Source: Coptodactyla brooksi (Eukaryota; Arthropoda; Insecta; Coleoptera; Scarabaeidae). From it: a DNA stretch of 22,096 nt. The position numbers were made by a program, and so were the translations under genes. Of this stretch, positions 1-8,544 are shown piece by piece. Position 1 is the stretch's first letter, and each line of letters opens with the position of its first letter. The stretch covers positions 1 through 22,096 of the forward strand of contig JAWQRM010000494.1 in assembly GCA_033557675.1 (NCBI GenBank). Direction: 5' to 3'. The notes under the pieces are model-generated. The model ran no database searches. It had not been told where the DNA came from and worked only from the letters and a program-made list of their open reading frames with translations.

Positions 1-14
1 TTTGAAGAGAGGAT

Positions 15-57
15 GCTCGACGGACGTTTCGCTAACCAAGTTAGCATCATCAGGAGC
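15..57 (-). ncRNA. Hammerhead-ribozyme-like motif (minimal type I), Penelope terminal copy 1
   Basis: On the minus strand the order is GCTC, CTGATGA, T, GCTAAC-TTG-GTTAGC, GAAAC, GTCC, GTC, GAGC. This reproduces the hammerhead core: CUGAUGA, a six-pair stem II, GAAA, a two-pair stem III (AC/GT) closed by a 4-nt loop, a GUC cleavage triplet, and a stem I made by GCTC with GAGC. Very short stem III and open stem I are the published style of Penelope-like-element hammerheads. One extra base (T) sits between the core A9 and stem II, which is not canonical and could weaken activity. Activity is not shown. Confidence 0.62.
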
Positions 58-281
58 GATGAAAGGCTAACTACTAACTGACATAAGATGCTATATATAC
101 TAAAAAGACGACGCCTAATTGATTCTTAATTGATTTTTCGCAACCAATAGGAGACTAATTAAGCGCTTCCTTACCTCATTCCCTCTACCCGGTTACATAA
201 TATCTCCCCGTACAGCGTTTCCCGTCCCCATATTATCTAGCCTAAGGATACAGCGTTTCCTCTAAATATATTGAACCTAGT

Positions 282-546
282 CTATCTTTCTATGCTTTCA
301 AATGCATCCAACAACTTATTGTTTTACATTTCTAAGCAGTTTTACGTATTCTACAATTATCCTGTGGTTGCTGTTGAAAGCATGTTCGGCAACGCTAGAT
401 TTTTCGGTACGACCATATTTTAAGTGAGCTATGTGCTCTTTGAACCTTGTTTTAACTGACCATCTGGTTTGCCCAACATACTTTTTATGACAATCAGTGC
501 AGCATTGGTATATTCCGCTTTTTTCCAACATATTTATTTTAGTCAC
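282..546 (-). pseudogene. Penelope-like GIY-YIG endonuclease remnant
   Basis: The minus-strand frame from 546 to 316 reads MLEKSGIYQCCTDC followed by KKYVGQTRWSVKTRFKEH and SSVAEHAFNSNH. This is the Penelope GIY-YIG nuclease fold: the GIY strand, a CxxC-like pair, the YVG counterpart of YIG, and the Arg and His of the RFKEH stretch. The frame stops after NVKQ. Shifting frame, LLDAFESIE (near 310-285) matches the LDAAESREIF segment seen in the better copy at 7066-7488, so the catalytic Glu (codon at 299-297) survives beyond a frameshift. No RT lies upstream; a hammerhead-like motif does. In autonomous elements this domain nicks target DNA for retrotransposition. This copy is dead. Confidence 0.8.
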
Positions 547-578
547 TGGTTACCACTTCACCAAAACGATATTAAATA

Positions 579-621
579 GCTCAATACGCATTTCGTCGAC
601 CAAGTCGACATTATCAAGAGC
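579..621 (-). ncRNA. Degenerate hammerhead-like motif, Penelope terminal copy 2
   Basis: On the minus strand: GCTC, TTGATAA, T, GTCGAC-TTG-GTCGAC, GAAAT, GCGT, ATT, GAGC. It is 43 nt long, exactly like copy 1. Stem II and stem III differ in sequence from copy 1 but stay paired: three base pairs in stem II and one in stem III are changed on both sides. The core has decayed (CTGATGA has become TTGATAA), so cleavage activity is not expected. Confidence 0.5.
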
Positions 622-782
622 AACCAGGAAATAAGTACCTTAATAAGTACCTTACTCAACAATGTTTTAATGTATTTTTCGACTGAAAAACTAGTTTGAT
701 GCTTACGCTATTGAAAATCTTTTGAGGAAAGCCTTTAGTAAACTGAGAGACAGGCAGCGAAATGAATTTTTTGCATTAAAAA

Positions 783-813
783 CGAAACGTGTGCCAAACA
801 TCCTCTCTTCAAA
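783..813 (+). repeat. Inverted terminal copy of the Penelope end at 1-31
   Basis: These 31 bases match the minus-strand sequence of 31-1 at 26 positions, including CGAAACGT at the start and CATCCTCTCTTCAAA at the end. It therefore looks like another Penelope terminus in the opposite orientation, lacking the CTGATGA half of the hammerhead motif. Together with 1-31 it brackets the first 813 bases with inverted ends. Confidence 0.6.
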
Positions 814-815
814 TT

Positions 816-1161
816 TTGGCGTAGTGGTGACTTCGTTTTTACTTTGTTACAAAGCTTTGAGTTAATTAATTAATTTGTTACTTTAATTTGAATTATGTCA
901 AAAAATTGAAAATGCATTAGGTGAGAAAGCTAGCAATGAACGAAATGTAAGCGCAATTTTCACCAAATTTTAACGATAAAGTTATTATGTTTCCAGAAAA
1001 ACCTTTAAATTTTGTCTGGAAATATGATATATATTTCGAATTGATTGTTGTCTGAAAATATGGTATACATTTTCAATTTAAATTAAGTAAATCGAAATTT
1101 TATGCATGAAACTTACAACTCAATTAATAATAAAATTAAGCAATTGTCACCACTACACCAA
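816..1161. repeat. AT-rich segment bounded by 16-bp inverted repeats that resemble a pol III A box
   Basis: TTGGCGTAGTGGTGAC at 816-831 is repeated inverted at 1146-1161 (15 of 16 bases match). Inside lies about 310 bp of AT-rich sequence with no ORF. The end sequence contains TGGCGTAGTGG, a perfect match to the tRNA box A consensus TRGCNNAGYGG. A MITE or two inverted SINE heads are both possible. I see no clear target-site duplication. Confidence 0.4.
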
Positions 1162-1176
1162 TACTAGAAAATGCAT

Positions 1177-1206
1177 GCTCGGTGCACGTTTCACTGACCA
1201 AGTTAG
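1177..1206 (-). repeat. Truncated hammerhead-like Penelope end
   Basis: Read on the minus strand this is GCTAACTTGGTCAGTGAAAC followed by GTGCACCGAGC, the stem II, GAAAC and GAGC portion of the motif at 15-57 without the CTGATGA half. Downstream on the same strand it runs into TTGGTGTAGTGGTGAC (1161-1146). It is cut at 1206, where the plus strand turns into another GAAACGTGTC, giving a small palindromic junction. Confidence 0.45.
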
Positions 1207-1258
1207 CGAAACGTGTCAGATTTTGTCTTTGAGAGTCTTTGTTAGTTTTTCATAGATC

Positions 1259-1299
1259 CTGATGATTTTAACGCCAACTTCGTTAGTGAAACCTGTGTC
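1259..1299 (+). ncRNA. Hammerhead-like motif, plus-strand copy
   Basis: CTGATGA is followed by a TAACG/CGTTA stem, GAAAC, CTGT and GTC in the same order and spacing as the motif at 15-57. Stem III (AC/GT with a 4-nt loop) is kept. The flanks do not form the GCTC/GAGC stem I, so this copy is degenerate. No coding sequence adjoins it. Confidence 0.4.
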
Positions 1300-3859
1300 C
1301 AGCAGGTGTTTCCCAGTTTTAAGTCTAGTGACAATTAAATATAATTAATAAATAATGCAAATAAATAAATTAATTAATAATGCGAATAAATTTCATACAT
1401 CGTTTCACGTCATTTACATACCGTATTTTCGGACGGATGAAGTAATAGTTAACAACCTAATAAGAGCATAATTCTTTATGTTTAATCAACAAAGCCACAG
1501 CAGAACGAATCTTTTTCAAAGTTCGAAATAATCAAGAAATTATTTAAGATTGAACATAGGGTAAAATGCGCTAAGTAATTTTGCTTAATCAAATTTAATG
1601 AAACAATTTGAAAAAACTAAAGCACAGAAATCTCAATTGTTCATTTCATTTTAAAGTATAACTGTTCAAAGAAGCTCTAAGAAGTCACAACTTACATATT
1701 GCATTCTTAAAATACAACCAATATTAAACTACTGCTTAGGTTGGTTTCATGTGATGGGTCATATAATCAAATATTTTTGTTTTAGATATTTTTAGATAAG
1801 TTTGAATGTTACACTTATCTTTGTTAGTAACAAAATTTAAAATGTTGAATGTTAGATACACGTATTTTTTTATTATAATCACATAATCCTATTCAGTATA
1901 AGAAATTACTTGCACAAGTCCGGTATCTGCTGCAAAGTATAAAAATAAAAATATTTTTGTAATTTATTTTTTAATGCGGTTAATACTAACCCTACCCGGT
2001 ATCGTAATATTAACAATTAACATGAATGAGAAATGTGCTGGTGGACATTTGTATAATAATAACTGTAGAAGTTTAAATTTCTGAAATGATTTATTCTTTA
2101 TAAGTATGGCTTCATAATTTCCAGAAAACCAGGCAAAACAGTCTGTTGTTTATTATATATGTATTGCACTTACATACTTTATAATACTGCATATAATATT
2201 GTATTGTATGGCGTTGATAATTACAATGCATCAGCAATGTTCGTAGGACAGTTAACACATAAGTAATAATTACATTACATATTTTGTGTAATAAAACTAA
2301 TATATTTGATGATGAAGATTTTGCTCATTAATTTTCTCTATTCACATGGACCGAACTAATCTGTTGTGATTAGAGAAATCTACTCTTTTCTAGGAACTAT
2401 TGATTTTATTGCAATAACAACATAACTCTAGTTAATATAATTGTGAATAGTAATAATTAATATTATTCTACACTGAACAATTAAGAAAATATATTATATA
2501 ATGTAACTAAATTAAGGGTTTAGTATGTCACATTCCTGTGTGCATTATAGAAAGCTGCCAGTTACTTAAAATTCCCTGTTTATAGCGGTATTACATAGTT
2601 GCTTCCTAATTTCGTTTGTGTGGTCTATATTTGGTAACATTACTTCAATAATACTTACAAATGATTTAACACTGTCAGCTAAATACTTTGATAGATGAAT
2701 CAAGCAACGAATACCATCAGAATTTTCCATCCGACTATTCCTGAAATCTGAGAAATTGACGAAATTCACAATAATAACTGAAAATCAGATTTCATTGTAA
2801 GATAAGTATATAACGATCTATGCACTAGTATTCAGAAAACGTAATGAAGATACAATACTGACAGTTGACAGATCGTTACTCGTTATGACGTTATTACTTG
2901 CTACCAATATGTTTATGTGATGATTAACATCATCATATAAATACGTCAGCTACACCAGTGAACCCAAATTATTGAGAAAAAGCCTTTCAAAGTTTATTTT
3001 ATTGCTTAATCATTATCTTTTGCATGCATCATCAGTATTTATAGTAGGCTATTAAATTTATCCTTCAAACGACAATGTTATAAATATCGGTGTTATACGA
3101 TAGAAATTAAAACTATTATATAATGCTTTGTTGCATGGTTGCCATTATAAAATATATTTAACTCTTGAATCAGGTATGCATTGAATTGTTATTTATTATA
3201 TACAAACTTTCGATATTTTCATAATACTTTTACTATTTGTTCGTCTATTTCGGATCTTAATTAATTCCATGTCTTTCTCTCTTTCTCGACTCTACTCTCG
3301 TGGTGTGTGTCACTTACTAGTTTATTATACAATATAGTGTTGACAGCTTTTATCTACGTTTGATTAAGCTCTTGTTGTCACAATATACATTAAAGAGTAA
3401 TTGTTGTCATCATATATAAAATATTCGCTTAACAATTTTTAATTTTAACATTCTTTTGGGTTTGATTCCTTTGATCAACTGCTCTGCTTTGTTACACGGC
3501 AGATTTTGTGGTTGTGTAGGTTGATTGTAAAGGCCTGCAGAAATTTAAGTTAATGTTACTTTTATGGTCTATAATTCGTTGTTTGAGATGTATTCCCGTT
3601 ATTCCAAAGTATAGCGCTCGCGGGTGTTGTACTCTATGGAGTAATCCTGTTATCTCCAGTTTAGGAATTTTATCATTTGATTTATTAAGTTAGTTCGTTA
3701 TTGTGTATTACCTACTGGCTTTCAAACTGACAAGTATAATAAATACCAGTCAGTTGAAAACCAACATTTTGTATTGAGAAATACAGTTACGAACTTTGAA
3801 ATGACTTAAAGGTAACAAATTTTTAAAATATCGTTTCATTTATATTTCTAAATCTATAA
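1300..3859. other. AT-rich sequence without recognised features
   Basis: About 2.5 kb of AT-rich sequence without recognisable transposon domains. The only ORF above 60 codons is a 67-residue minus-strand frame at 2769-2566. It contains no motif I recognise and may be chance. Short pyrimidine-rich (3270-3300) and GT-rich (3300-3310) stretches occur. I see no promoter, RNA gene or long repeat here. Confidence 0.5.
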
Positions 3860-4420
3860 TTAAATGCCCTGCAAAGTGCTTCCAACGAAAGCTCCAGTCT
3901 GACGTTTATTTAGATTTTCCACTGGTCGTAAAAAAGCTCTCTCGTATGCAAATTCTCCGCATCGGTTCGCGACGTTTAGGCGGCATCTGCCAGGGTGATA
4001 TTAAAATTAAAGATGTTTTTCTTCCCGGCGAATGAGAGCGTCAGATTGGCGGACTCTTCTCCGGCACTGCAGCCGGTATTTTAATTGAAATTCCTCGGCA
4101 GTTTTTCTGCCCCCGAAACTCTTATATTTTTCGCGGGAGAACAGAGAGGATTTCGGCGCGCACACTGAAAAGGGGTGGATTCGCTTTTATGTGGAAAAAT
4201 GTTCGATTCCTGCGCCCTCACGCGTCGCGGTTCGAAACCGCGGGGGTATCGGCTTTCGGTCTTTTGGGAATAGCTTTTGATAAGGTCCCGTTCCGACTGT
4301 TTTACTGGCTCCCCATCGTGAACGCTTTCCTAGCCAGCCCTCTCGGGGTGAGTTGAAACGTCACCGAACCACCTGCTGGGAGCTAAGAGCCCCTTTTGGG
4401 GGTGTCGATGAAAAACGAGC
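3860..4420. promoter_or_regulatory. CpG-rich island without an ORF; possible conserved regulatory element
   Basis: Base composition changes sharply here: GC-rich and full of CpG (for example GGTTCGCGACG near 3965, TTTCGGCGCGC near 4151, ACGCGTCGCGG near 4220) inside an AT-rich window. There is no credible coding frame. It contains an exact octamer ATGCAAAT at 3946-3953, the POU-factor site. At 4227-4243 there is a perfect hairpin shaped like a tRNA T-arm (CGCGG, TTCGAAA, CCGCG), but no tRNA body around it. This could be a regulatory element, a first exon or promoter of an unseen gene, or an older insertion of different composition. The regulatory reading is inference only. Confidence 0.3.
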
Positions 4421-5026
4421 GTGAAAGATCAACAAGGTATACGGAGGGTTGCTACAATATTTCAACAGTTTCCGAAATCTGGCTTTGATATATTTTTGTT
4501 TGGCAGTGAATACATCTACCTACTCCTAGGACTTTTTCTTAGTACTTCTATAGAAATGTTTTTTACTTCTTTATTTTTTTGGTCGATGTGTGATGTTTGT
4601 CTTTGATTACAGAAGATAGTAAATTACTACGAAATTAAACTTACACTAAATCAGTGTAAGGCAATTACGTGTTAATTATCTTGAGCGTATAGGAGAAATT
4701 GACGACCACGTGCATATCGCTGGTATTGAAGCGTCAAAAATATTTATCTTCCGAGAAGGATCATTACCACTGAGTCGTCCGCTGATGCCTGAACTGGAAT
4801 TCACTTGGATGCATTCCAGGATTATTATTATTACTGTAATTGCATCCTGGCATGCAGTTCTCCATTAAGTTCTCCAATGCAGAATGCAGGGCGACTATCG
4901 AACACTGTTTGAAAATAGATTCATTGTTTATCCCTTTATAGCCAGGTACTATTGATCAAAAACGGTATTGTTATAATAATAATACTCTTCTGGCTACGTT
5001 AGTTTATATCTAGCCTTGACTAATTT
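4421..5026. other. No recognised feature
   Basis: A 61-codon plus-strand frame at 4421-4606 has a hydrophobic, Phe-rich end but no recognisable motif and is probably chance. Around 4810-4860 a short imperfect inverted pair (CCAGGAT and ATCCTGG) flanks an ATT-rich stretch. Nothing else is supported. Confidence 0.4.
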
Positions 5027-5224
5027 CGATTAACTAAATCATCATCCTCAGAAGCCTGTGGAAATTTATGTGAGGGTTAAAAACTTTTGTTGGAAATTGA
5101 ACTTGAAATTGATAAGATTCATGTGTCTGTGCATGGCGTAGGTCAGTTCAATTTCCAATAAAAGTTTTTAATCCTCACATAAACGTGCAAAGGCTTCTGA
5201 GGATGATTATTTAACCATTAATCG
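5027..5224. repeat. Foldback repeat with arms of about 80 bp
   Basis: The sequence from 5027 to about 5105 (CGATTAACTAAATCATCATC, then CTCAGAAGCC and beyond) returns inverted from about 5143 to 5224 with scattered mismatches, leaving about 37 bp between the arms. Both arms share GGCTTCTGAGGATGAT and the AAAAACTTTTGTTGG/CCAATAAAAGTTTTT block. Just outside the right arm, the minus strand of 5253-5228 reads CTTGATAATGATGAAAGTCG followed by AAACGT, similar to a degenerate Penelope hammerhead-like end. The best guess is two inverted copies of a retroelement end. A foldback transposon is the alternative. Confidence 0.6.
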
Positions 5225-5496
5225 CTAACGTTTCGACTTTCATCATTATCAAGTGACTATATGGTGTGAATTGTTTTGGGTTTTTTATGTGTTTCTAGTT
5301 ATGTGATTTCTAGGGATTCTCCGGTGTCGAGTTTATTACCTTTTACTTGAATCGTCAGTATTCTCATTGTACCCTCGATGGTGTAGGGTTTGTGCCGGCA
5401 TTTGTTGAGGTATTAGGCGCGGTAACATAGTTTACCCCAATAGCACAGTTTTTAGTTCACTCGACATTTCAGGCTTCTATTTGTGGCATAGTGGAG

Positions 5497-5597
5497 GTAA
5501 GTAATATTTTGGCTTTCGCTTTTGATTCAGAAAGTTTAGTTGTTGTATGTAACATATAAATTGTATTTGAAGCATTTGTTCTTATTGCCCATTTCAG
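5497..5597 (+). other. Candidate intron upstream of the piggyBac pseudogene
   Basis: A strong insect-type donor (GGAG then GTAAGTAAT at 5497) and a pyrimidine-containing acceptor (CCCATTTCAG ending at 5597) enclose 101 bp, a normal insect intron size. An ATG follows at 5606, next to the first piggyBac-like sequence. It could be a 5'-UTR intron of the transposon or of a host transcript. No transcript evidence is available. Confidence 0.3.
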
Positions 5598-5605
5598 ATA
5601 AGAAT

Positions 5606-6282
5606 ATGTCTGCCCCCAATCCCAAAAAAAATCTCTAGTCGAACATAGTACAAATCCAGAGGTTTGAATGAAATGGTACGAAGAGTTAGCAAGTGACGAA
5701 GAAAGTCCTTTGGATGAAGAATATGAACATGAAGTGGGGGGATAGTATTGGGGAAAACAGCACGAAACAACTTCCGAACAAGAGGTTTCATCAGAAGAAG
5801 AAAATATGTCAGACCTGGACATCATTAGTGAAAGAGCAGGACCGTAGATTGTATTACTTTGGTAAAGACAAAACAACTAAGTGAGAAAAAGCAAGCAGCA
5901 ATTTAAAAATACGTGTTCGTTCTTATATATTATAAAGCTTTTCCCCGGGCCGAAAGGTGATTCGCGGATGCAGGCTCAGCAATTAATTGTATTCATATTA
6001 AATTGATGTTAATCCTAGGACATTTCGTCCATATATGAATTATAAGTAAATATTTACTTTAATTAGCCAAGAGTAATTAATTAATTGTATAAATCTATTT
6101 TTAAGTAACAACATTATTGCAGTAGTCATTGCTTCAACAAACACATATATTGAAAAAATGGAAAGTAAATTTGAAAGGGATAGAGATGCAAGATTGATGG
6201 ATGAAAAAGAAATTCCTGCATTTATTGGAATTCTCTTCTTGGTTGGGACATTTAGAAGTTCTATGAATTCTATTAGAAGATC
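5606..6282 (+). pseudogene. piggyBac transposase N-terminal half, broken
   Basis: Pieces of a piggyBac-family transposase appear in order. An acidic N-terminus starts at 5668 (MKWYEELASDEESP, then an acidic run) and is interrupted by a stop at 5743. EQEVSSEEENMSDLD continues in the same frame. YYFGKDKTTK lies near 5852-5881 after a frameshift, and the Trp normally following it has become TGA. A YKAFPRAER/FADAGSAINC stretch sits near 5931-5990. TNTYIEKMESKFERDRDA, then EIPAFIGILFLVGTFRSS lie near 6139-6270; this last is the start of the DDE domain. About 115 bp of unrelated AT-rich sequence with a palindrome (AAGTAAATATTTACTT) separates the two halves. The catalytic aspartates are absent because Penelope DNA begins at about 6283. 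No right-hand piggyBac half is visible beyond it. Confidence 0.75.
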
Positions 6283-6534
6283 TATTTTAATTATTAAGTA
6301 TCAAGAAAAGCTAATTTTCCGTCTTTTTCTATTTGACATGTAAATTTTATTGTTTTATATTATGAATTAATTTCTCTAAGAAATTCATGAATGTTACACT
6401 TATCAGTGTCAAAAATTGCGAACACGTCATCCACATACCTAACCCAAGTTTTAGGAAAATATTTAACCTTTTGTTTTAAGTTGGTTTCAAAGTAACTCAT
6501 GAAGCGATTAGCAAGAAAAGCTGAAAGACCATCT
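6283..6534 (-). mobile_element. Penelope RT fragment, left partner of a head-to-head pair
   Basis: Read on the minus strand from 6534: DGLSAFLANRFMSYFETNLK, then YFPKTWVRYVDDVFAIF. These are RT motif B (LANRFM) and catalytic motif C (YVDD) of a Penelope reverse transcriptase. It continues to IKFTC and FLDT and then joins the piggyBac pseudogene at about 6283. It is nearly the mirror image of 6535-6763. Unlike its partner it keeps TGG (Trp) before VRYVDD, so the two copies have diverged slightly. It is truncated at both ends and not functional. Confidence 0.8.
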
Positions 6535-7614
6535 GTTCATGAGTTACTTTGAAACCAACTTAAAGGAAAAGCTTAAATATTTTCCTAAAACTTAGGTTAG
6601 GTATGTGGATGACGTGTTCGCAATTTTTGACACTGATAAGAGTAACATTCGAGAATTTCTTAGAAAAATTAATTCAGAATATAAAACAATAAAATTTACA
6701 TGTGAAATGGAAGAAGAGGGGAAATTAACTTTTCTTGATACTTTAATAATTAAAAAAGATAATAAACTAGAATTCGATGTTTTTCGGGAAGAAACTAATA
6801 CAAAACGATTTATAGCTTCAGACTCTAATCATCATTTCCAACATAAACTAGCGGCATTTAATAGTATGATAGATATAGAACTTAAATATATTGAAGAGTT
6901 AGCTATACATAAGGGATTTAATAAAAATATAATTCATAATATTTTGAGAAAAAAGAAACTTAAAACGACTTACGTAAACATACTACTCTTCAAGCAGCAC
7001 CTAAAGAAAAACTTACACAGTTCATTAAACTCCTCTATGATAAAACCACTAAAGGATTAGCTAATATGTTGGAAACATTCGATTTTAAAGTAGCATTTAC
7101 TAATAACAGCACTAAAAGTCGGTTAGGTAATCCAAAAAATAAAATAGATGTAATGGAAAAATCGGAAATTTATAAAATAAGTTGCACCAACTGCGATAAA
7201 AGTTACATAGGGCAAACGCGTAGGTCTCTTAAAATTAGAGATAAAGAGCACGTAAATCATTTTAAAAATTGTAAACCAGAGATATCCAGCGTGGCTGCCC
7301 ACATGATTTCTCTTAACTACAGAATAAGTGATAAAATAGAATTGATTAAACAAGTTAATTCAAATAATCAACTTGACGCAGCGGAAAGCAGAGAAATTTT
7401 TGAAAACAAAAATAAAATGTTTAATAACGGCTGTGCCCCTATACCGGCCTCGATCCTTTTTGACCTAGTCGGTAGAAGGACAAGGTAATTAAAATCTAAT
7501 TAGAAGTAAGTGGACCAATTAAAAAGTAATTGGGGTATATAAGTCTTGTTTTTCATTTTGGTTGTTCATTCTACCTCCTGAAGACGGTTTATTCGATAAA
7601 CCGAAACATATGTT
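6535..7614 (+). pseudogene. Penelope-like element 3' part: RT palm motif C, linker, GIY-YIG endonuclease, 3' end
   Basis: The plus strand opens with FMSYFETNLK and, after a nonsense codon at 6593-6595 (Trp in the mirror copy), reads VRYVDDVFAIFDTDKSN. YVDD is the RT catalytic pair (aspartate codons 6608-6613). KLTFLDTLI and the RT thumb follow. A frameshift near 6965-6973 moves the frame to RKHTTLQAAPKEKLTQFIKL, then FKVAFTNNSTKSRLGNPKNK and the GIY-YIG domain: EIYKISCTNC, KSYIGQTRRSLKIRDKEH, SSVAAHM, and AAESREIF with the catalytic Glu. The coding region ends at 7488. The 3' noncoding part has TATATAA near 7536 and a hammerhead-like motif at 7578-7614. Apart from 5' truncation, only two lesions are obvious, so this is one of the younger insertions in the window. 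Confidence 0.85.
7578..7614 (+). ncRNA. Hammerhead-like motif at the 3' end of the Penelope copy
   Basis: CTGAAGA, C, GGTTTAT-TCG-ATAAACC, GAAAC, ATAT, GTT: a hammerhead core with an allowed variable base (CTGANGA), a seven-pair stem II and a two-pair stem III with a 4-nt loop. As in the copy at 15-57, one extra base lies between the core and stem II. Stem I (CTC before, AAG after) has only partial pairing. Its location directly after a GIY-YIG reading frame supports the assignment. Confidence 0.55.
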
Positions 7615-8100
7615 AAGTTTGAAAACATTAGTGTTGTGGTTGCGGTGTTTGTTTGTTCTAATGTCATTTCTGTAAAGAACATAAAGCAATCGTGAATGCA
7701 TACGAAGCCATATTTCACCGACAGTGTTTTAACAAATGTGGCAATTTCTAAATAAGGCCTACAAACCAAAGAAAACAAGAAAAGTACAAAAACCGCAACA
7801 ATCCTACGTTCTTAAATATGCAAAGAATCTATTTTGAAATTATTTTTTTTTTCAGTTACCGTTTTATATATTTTTTTCACGGACAAAAGTAGCAGTAATT
7901 TAACTGCACTTCAACGGTAGGATACGGTACACATAACCTGAAATAGTTTGACAGTGAGCGCTTACCGTTGATAACAAAAAATACGTTCCATTTGAACGAA
8001 TAAATGTACAATTAGGATTCAAAAATAGTTTTAAAAAAGTCTATTAACATACGGAAAAAGAAGTATAAACTTTAGCAGCCATATATGGATTTGTATACGG
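7615..8100. other. No recognised feature
   Basis: AT-rich sequence between two Penelope fragments. Overlapping 60-70 codon minus-strand frames at 7519-7778 run antisense across the Penelope tail and have no family resemblance. A T-rich tract lies near 7843-7853. I see no continuation of the piggyBac transposase here. Confidence 0.4.
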
Positions 8101-8544
8101 TAAATGGTTAAGGGTTAATTCCAGGGGAATACTAGTAAACAATGATACAACATCAAAAGATTAATAAAACGTGGTCAGCCGATATCTGGAAGTTCTGACA
8201 CAATTCAACAAATGAAAAAGAATCCTGAATACTGTAATCAGCATTTCTCCGACAAAAGCAGACACCTTGTAAAAAGGTAAACCTGTACACGACACTGTAG
8301 GCCTGAATGGAATACCTTCTTTGTGTATTTCGGGGATCCCATACAGCTTAGGAGCTATGCCATTATAGCATATCAGCTTCTTTATAGTTTTTTCGTTGAT
8401 AAAAGATTTATCTTTTAGAATTTTGATGGAGTTTATTATTTTTACGTTGGATCGCAGTCTTTCATCGCTAAAACTATATGTTAATATAGTTACTTTTACA
8501 ATGTTATCTTGTTTTATATTATATACATCGGGATCAGTCGTCAA
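8101..8544 (-). pseudogene. Penelope-like reverse transcriptase, N-terminal and fingers part
   Basis: The minus-strand frame contains IAPKLYGIPEIHKEGIPFRP followed by TVSCTGLPFYKVSAFVGEML, the Penelope RT signature (LYGxPKIHK, RPxVS). An in-frame stop at 8163-8161 is followed directly by SFDVVSLFTSIPLEL, RT motif A with the first catalytic Asp (codon 8154-8152). The upstream 70 residues, beginning with a TTG or a truncation at 8544, are Lys/Ile-rich as is usual before this domain. YVDD and GIY-YIG are absent, so this is a separate copy from 6535-7614. It retains motif A but is cut before motif B. Confidence 0.82.

Larger units (their letters stand above)
1..640 (-). mobile_element. Short Penelope-like element relic: hammerhead-like end, GIY-YIG remnant, hammerhead-like end
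   Basis: Read on the minus strand, this stretch starts with a hammerhead-like motif (621-579), continues into a GIY-YIG endonuclease remnant (546-282), then AT-rich 3' noncoding sequence with a TATATATAG run near 95, and finishes with a second hammerhead-like motif (57-15). Penelope-like elements are known to carry hammerhead ribozymes in terminal pseudo-LTRs, and that architecture fits here, with the whole reverse transcriptase missing. It may be an internally deleted, non-autonomous copy or the nested remains of two insertions. The copy runs off the left edge, so its true end is not visible. Confidence 0.6.

Noticed and set aside
2566..2769. 67-codon minus ORF as a gene
   Set aside because: No domain, no neighbouring exon signals and length within chance for this base composition.
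4180..4250. Possible tRNA gene, from the perfect T-arm-like hairpin at 4227-4243
   Set aside because: No box A, D-arm, anticodon arm or complementary acceptor strand lies at the proper distance upstream.
5469..5876. 135-codon minus-strand frame
   Set aside because: It lies antisense to the acidic piggyBac N-terminus; its Ser-rich protein (TSCSEVVSCC) is what the antisense of Glu/Asp codons gives. It has no family resemblance.
7123..7353. 76-codon minus-strand frame over the GIY-YIG domain
   Set aside because: The plus strand carries the recognisable nuclease motifs, so this is a shadow.
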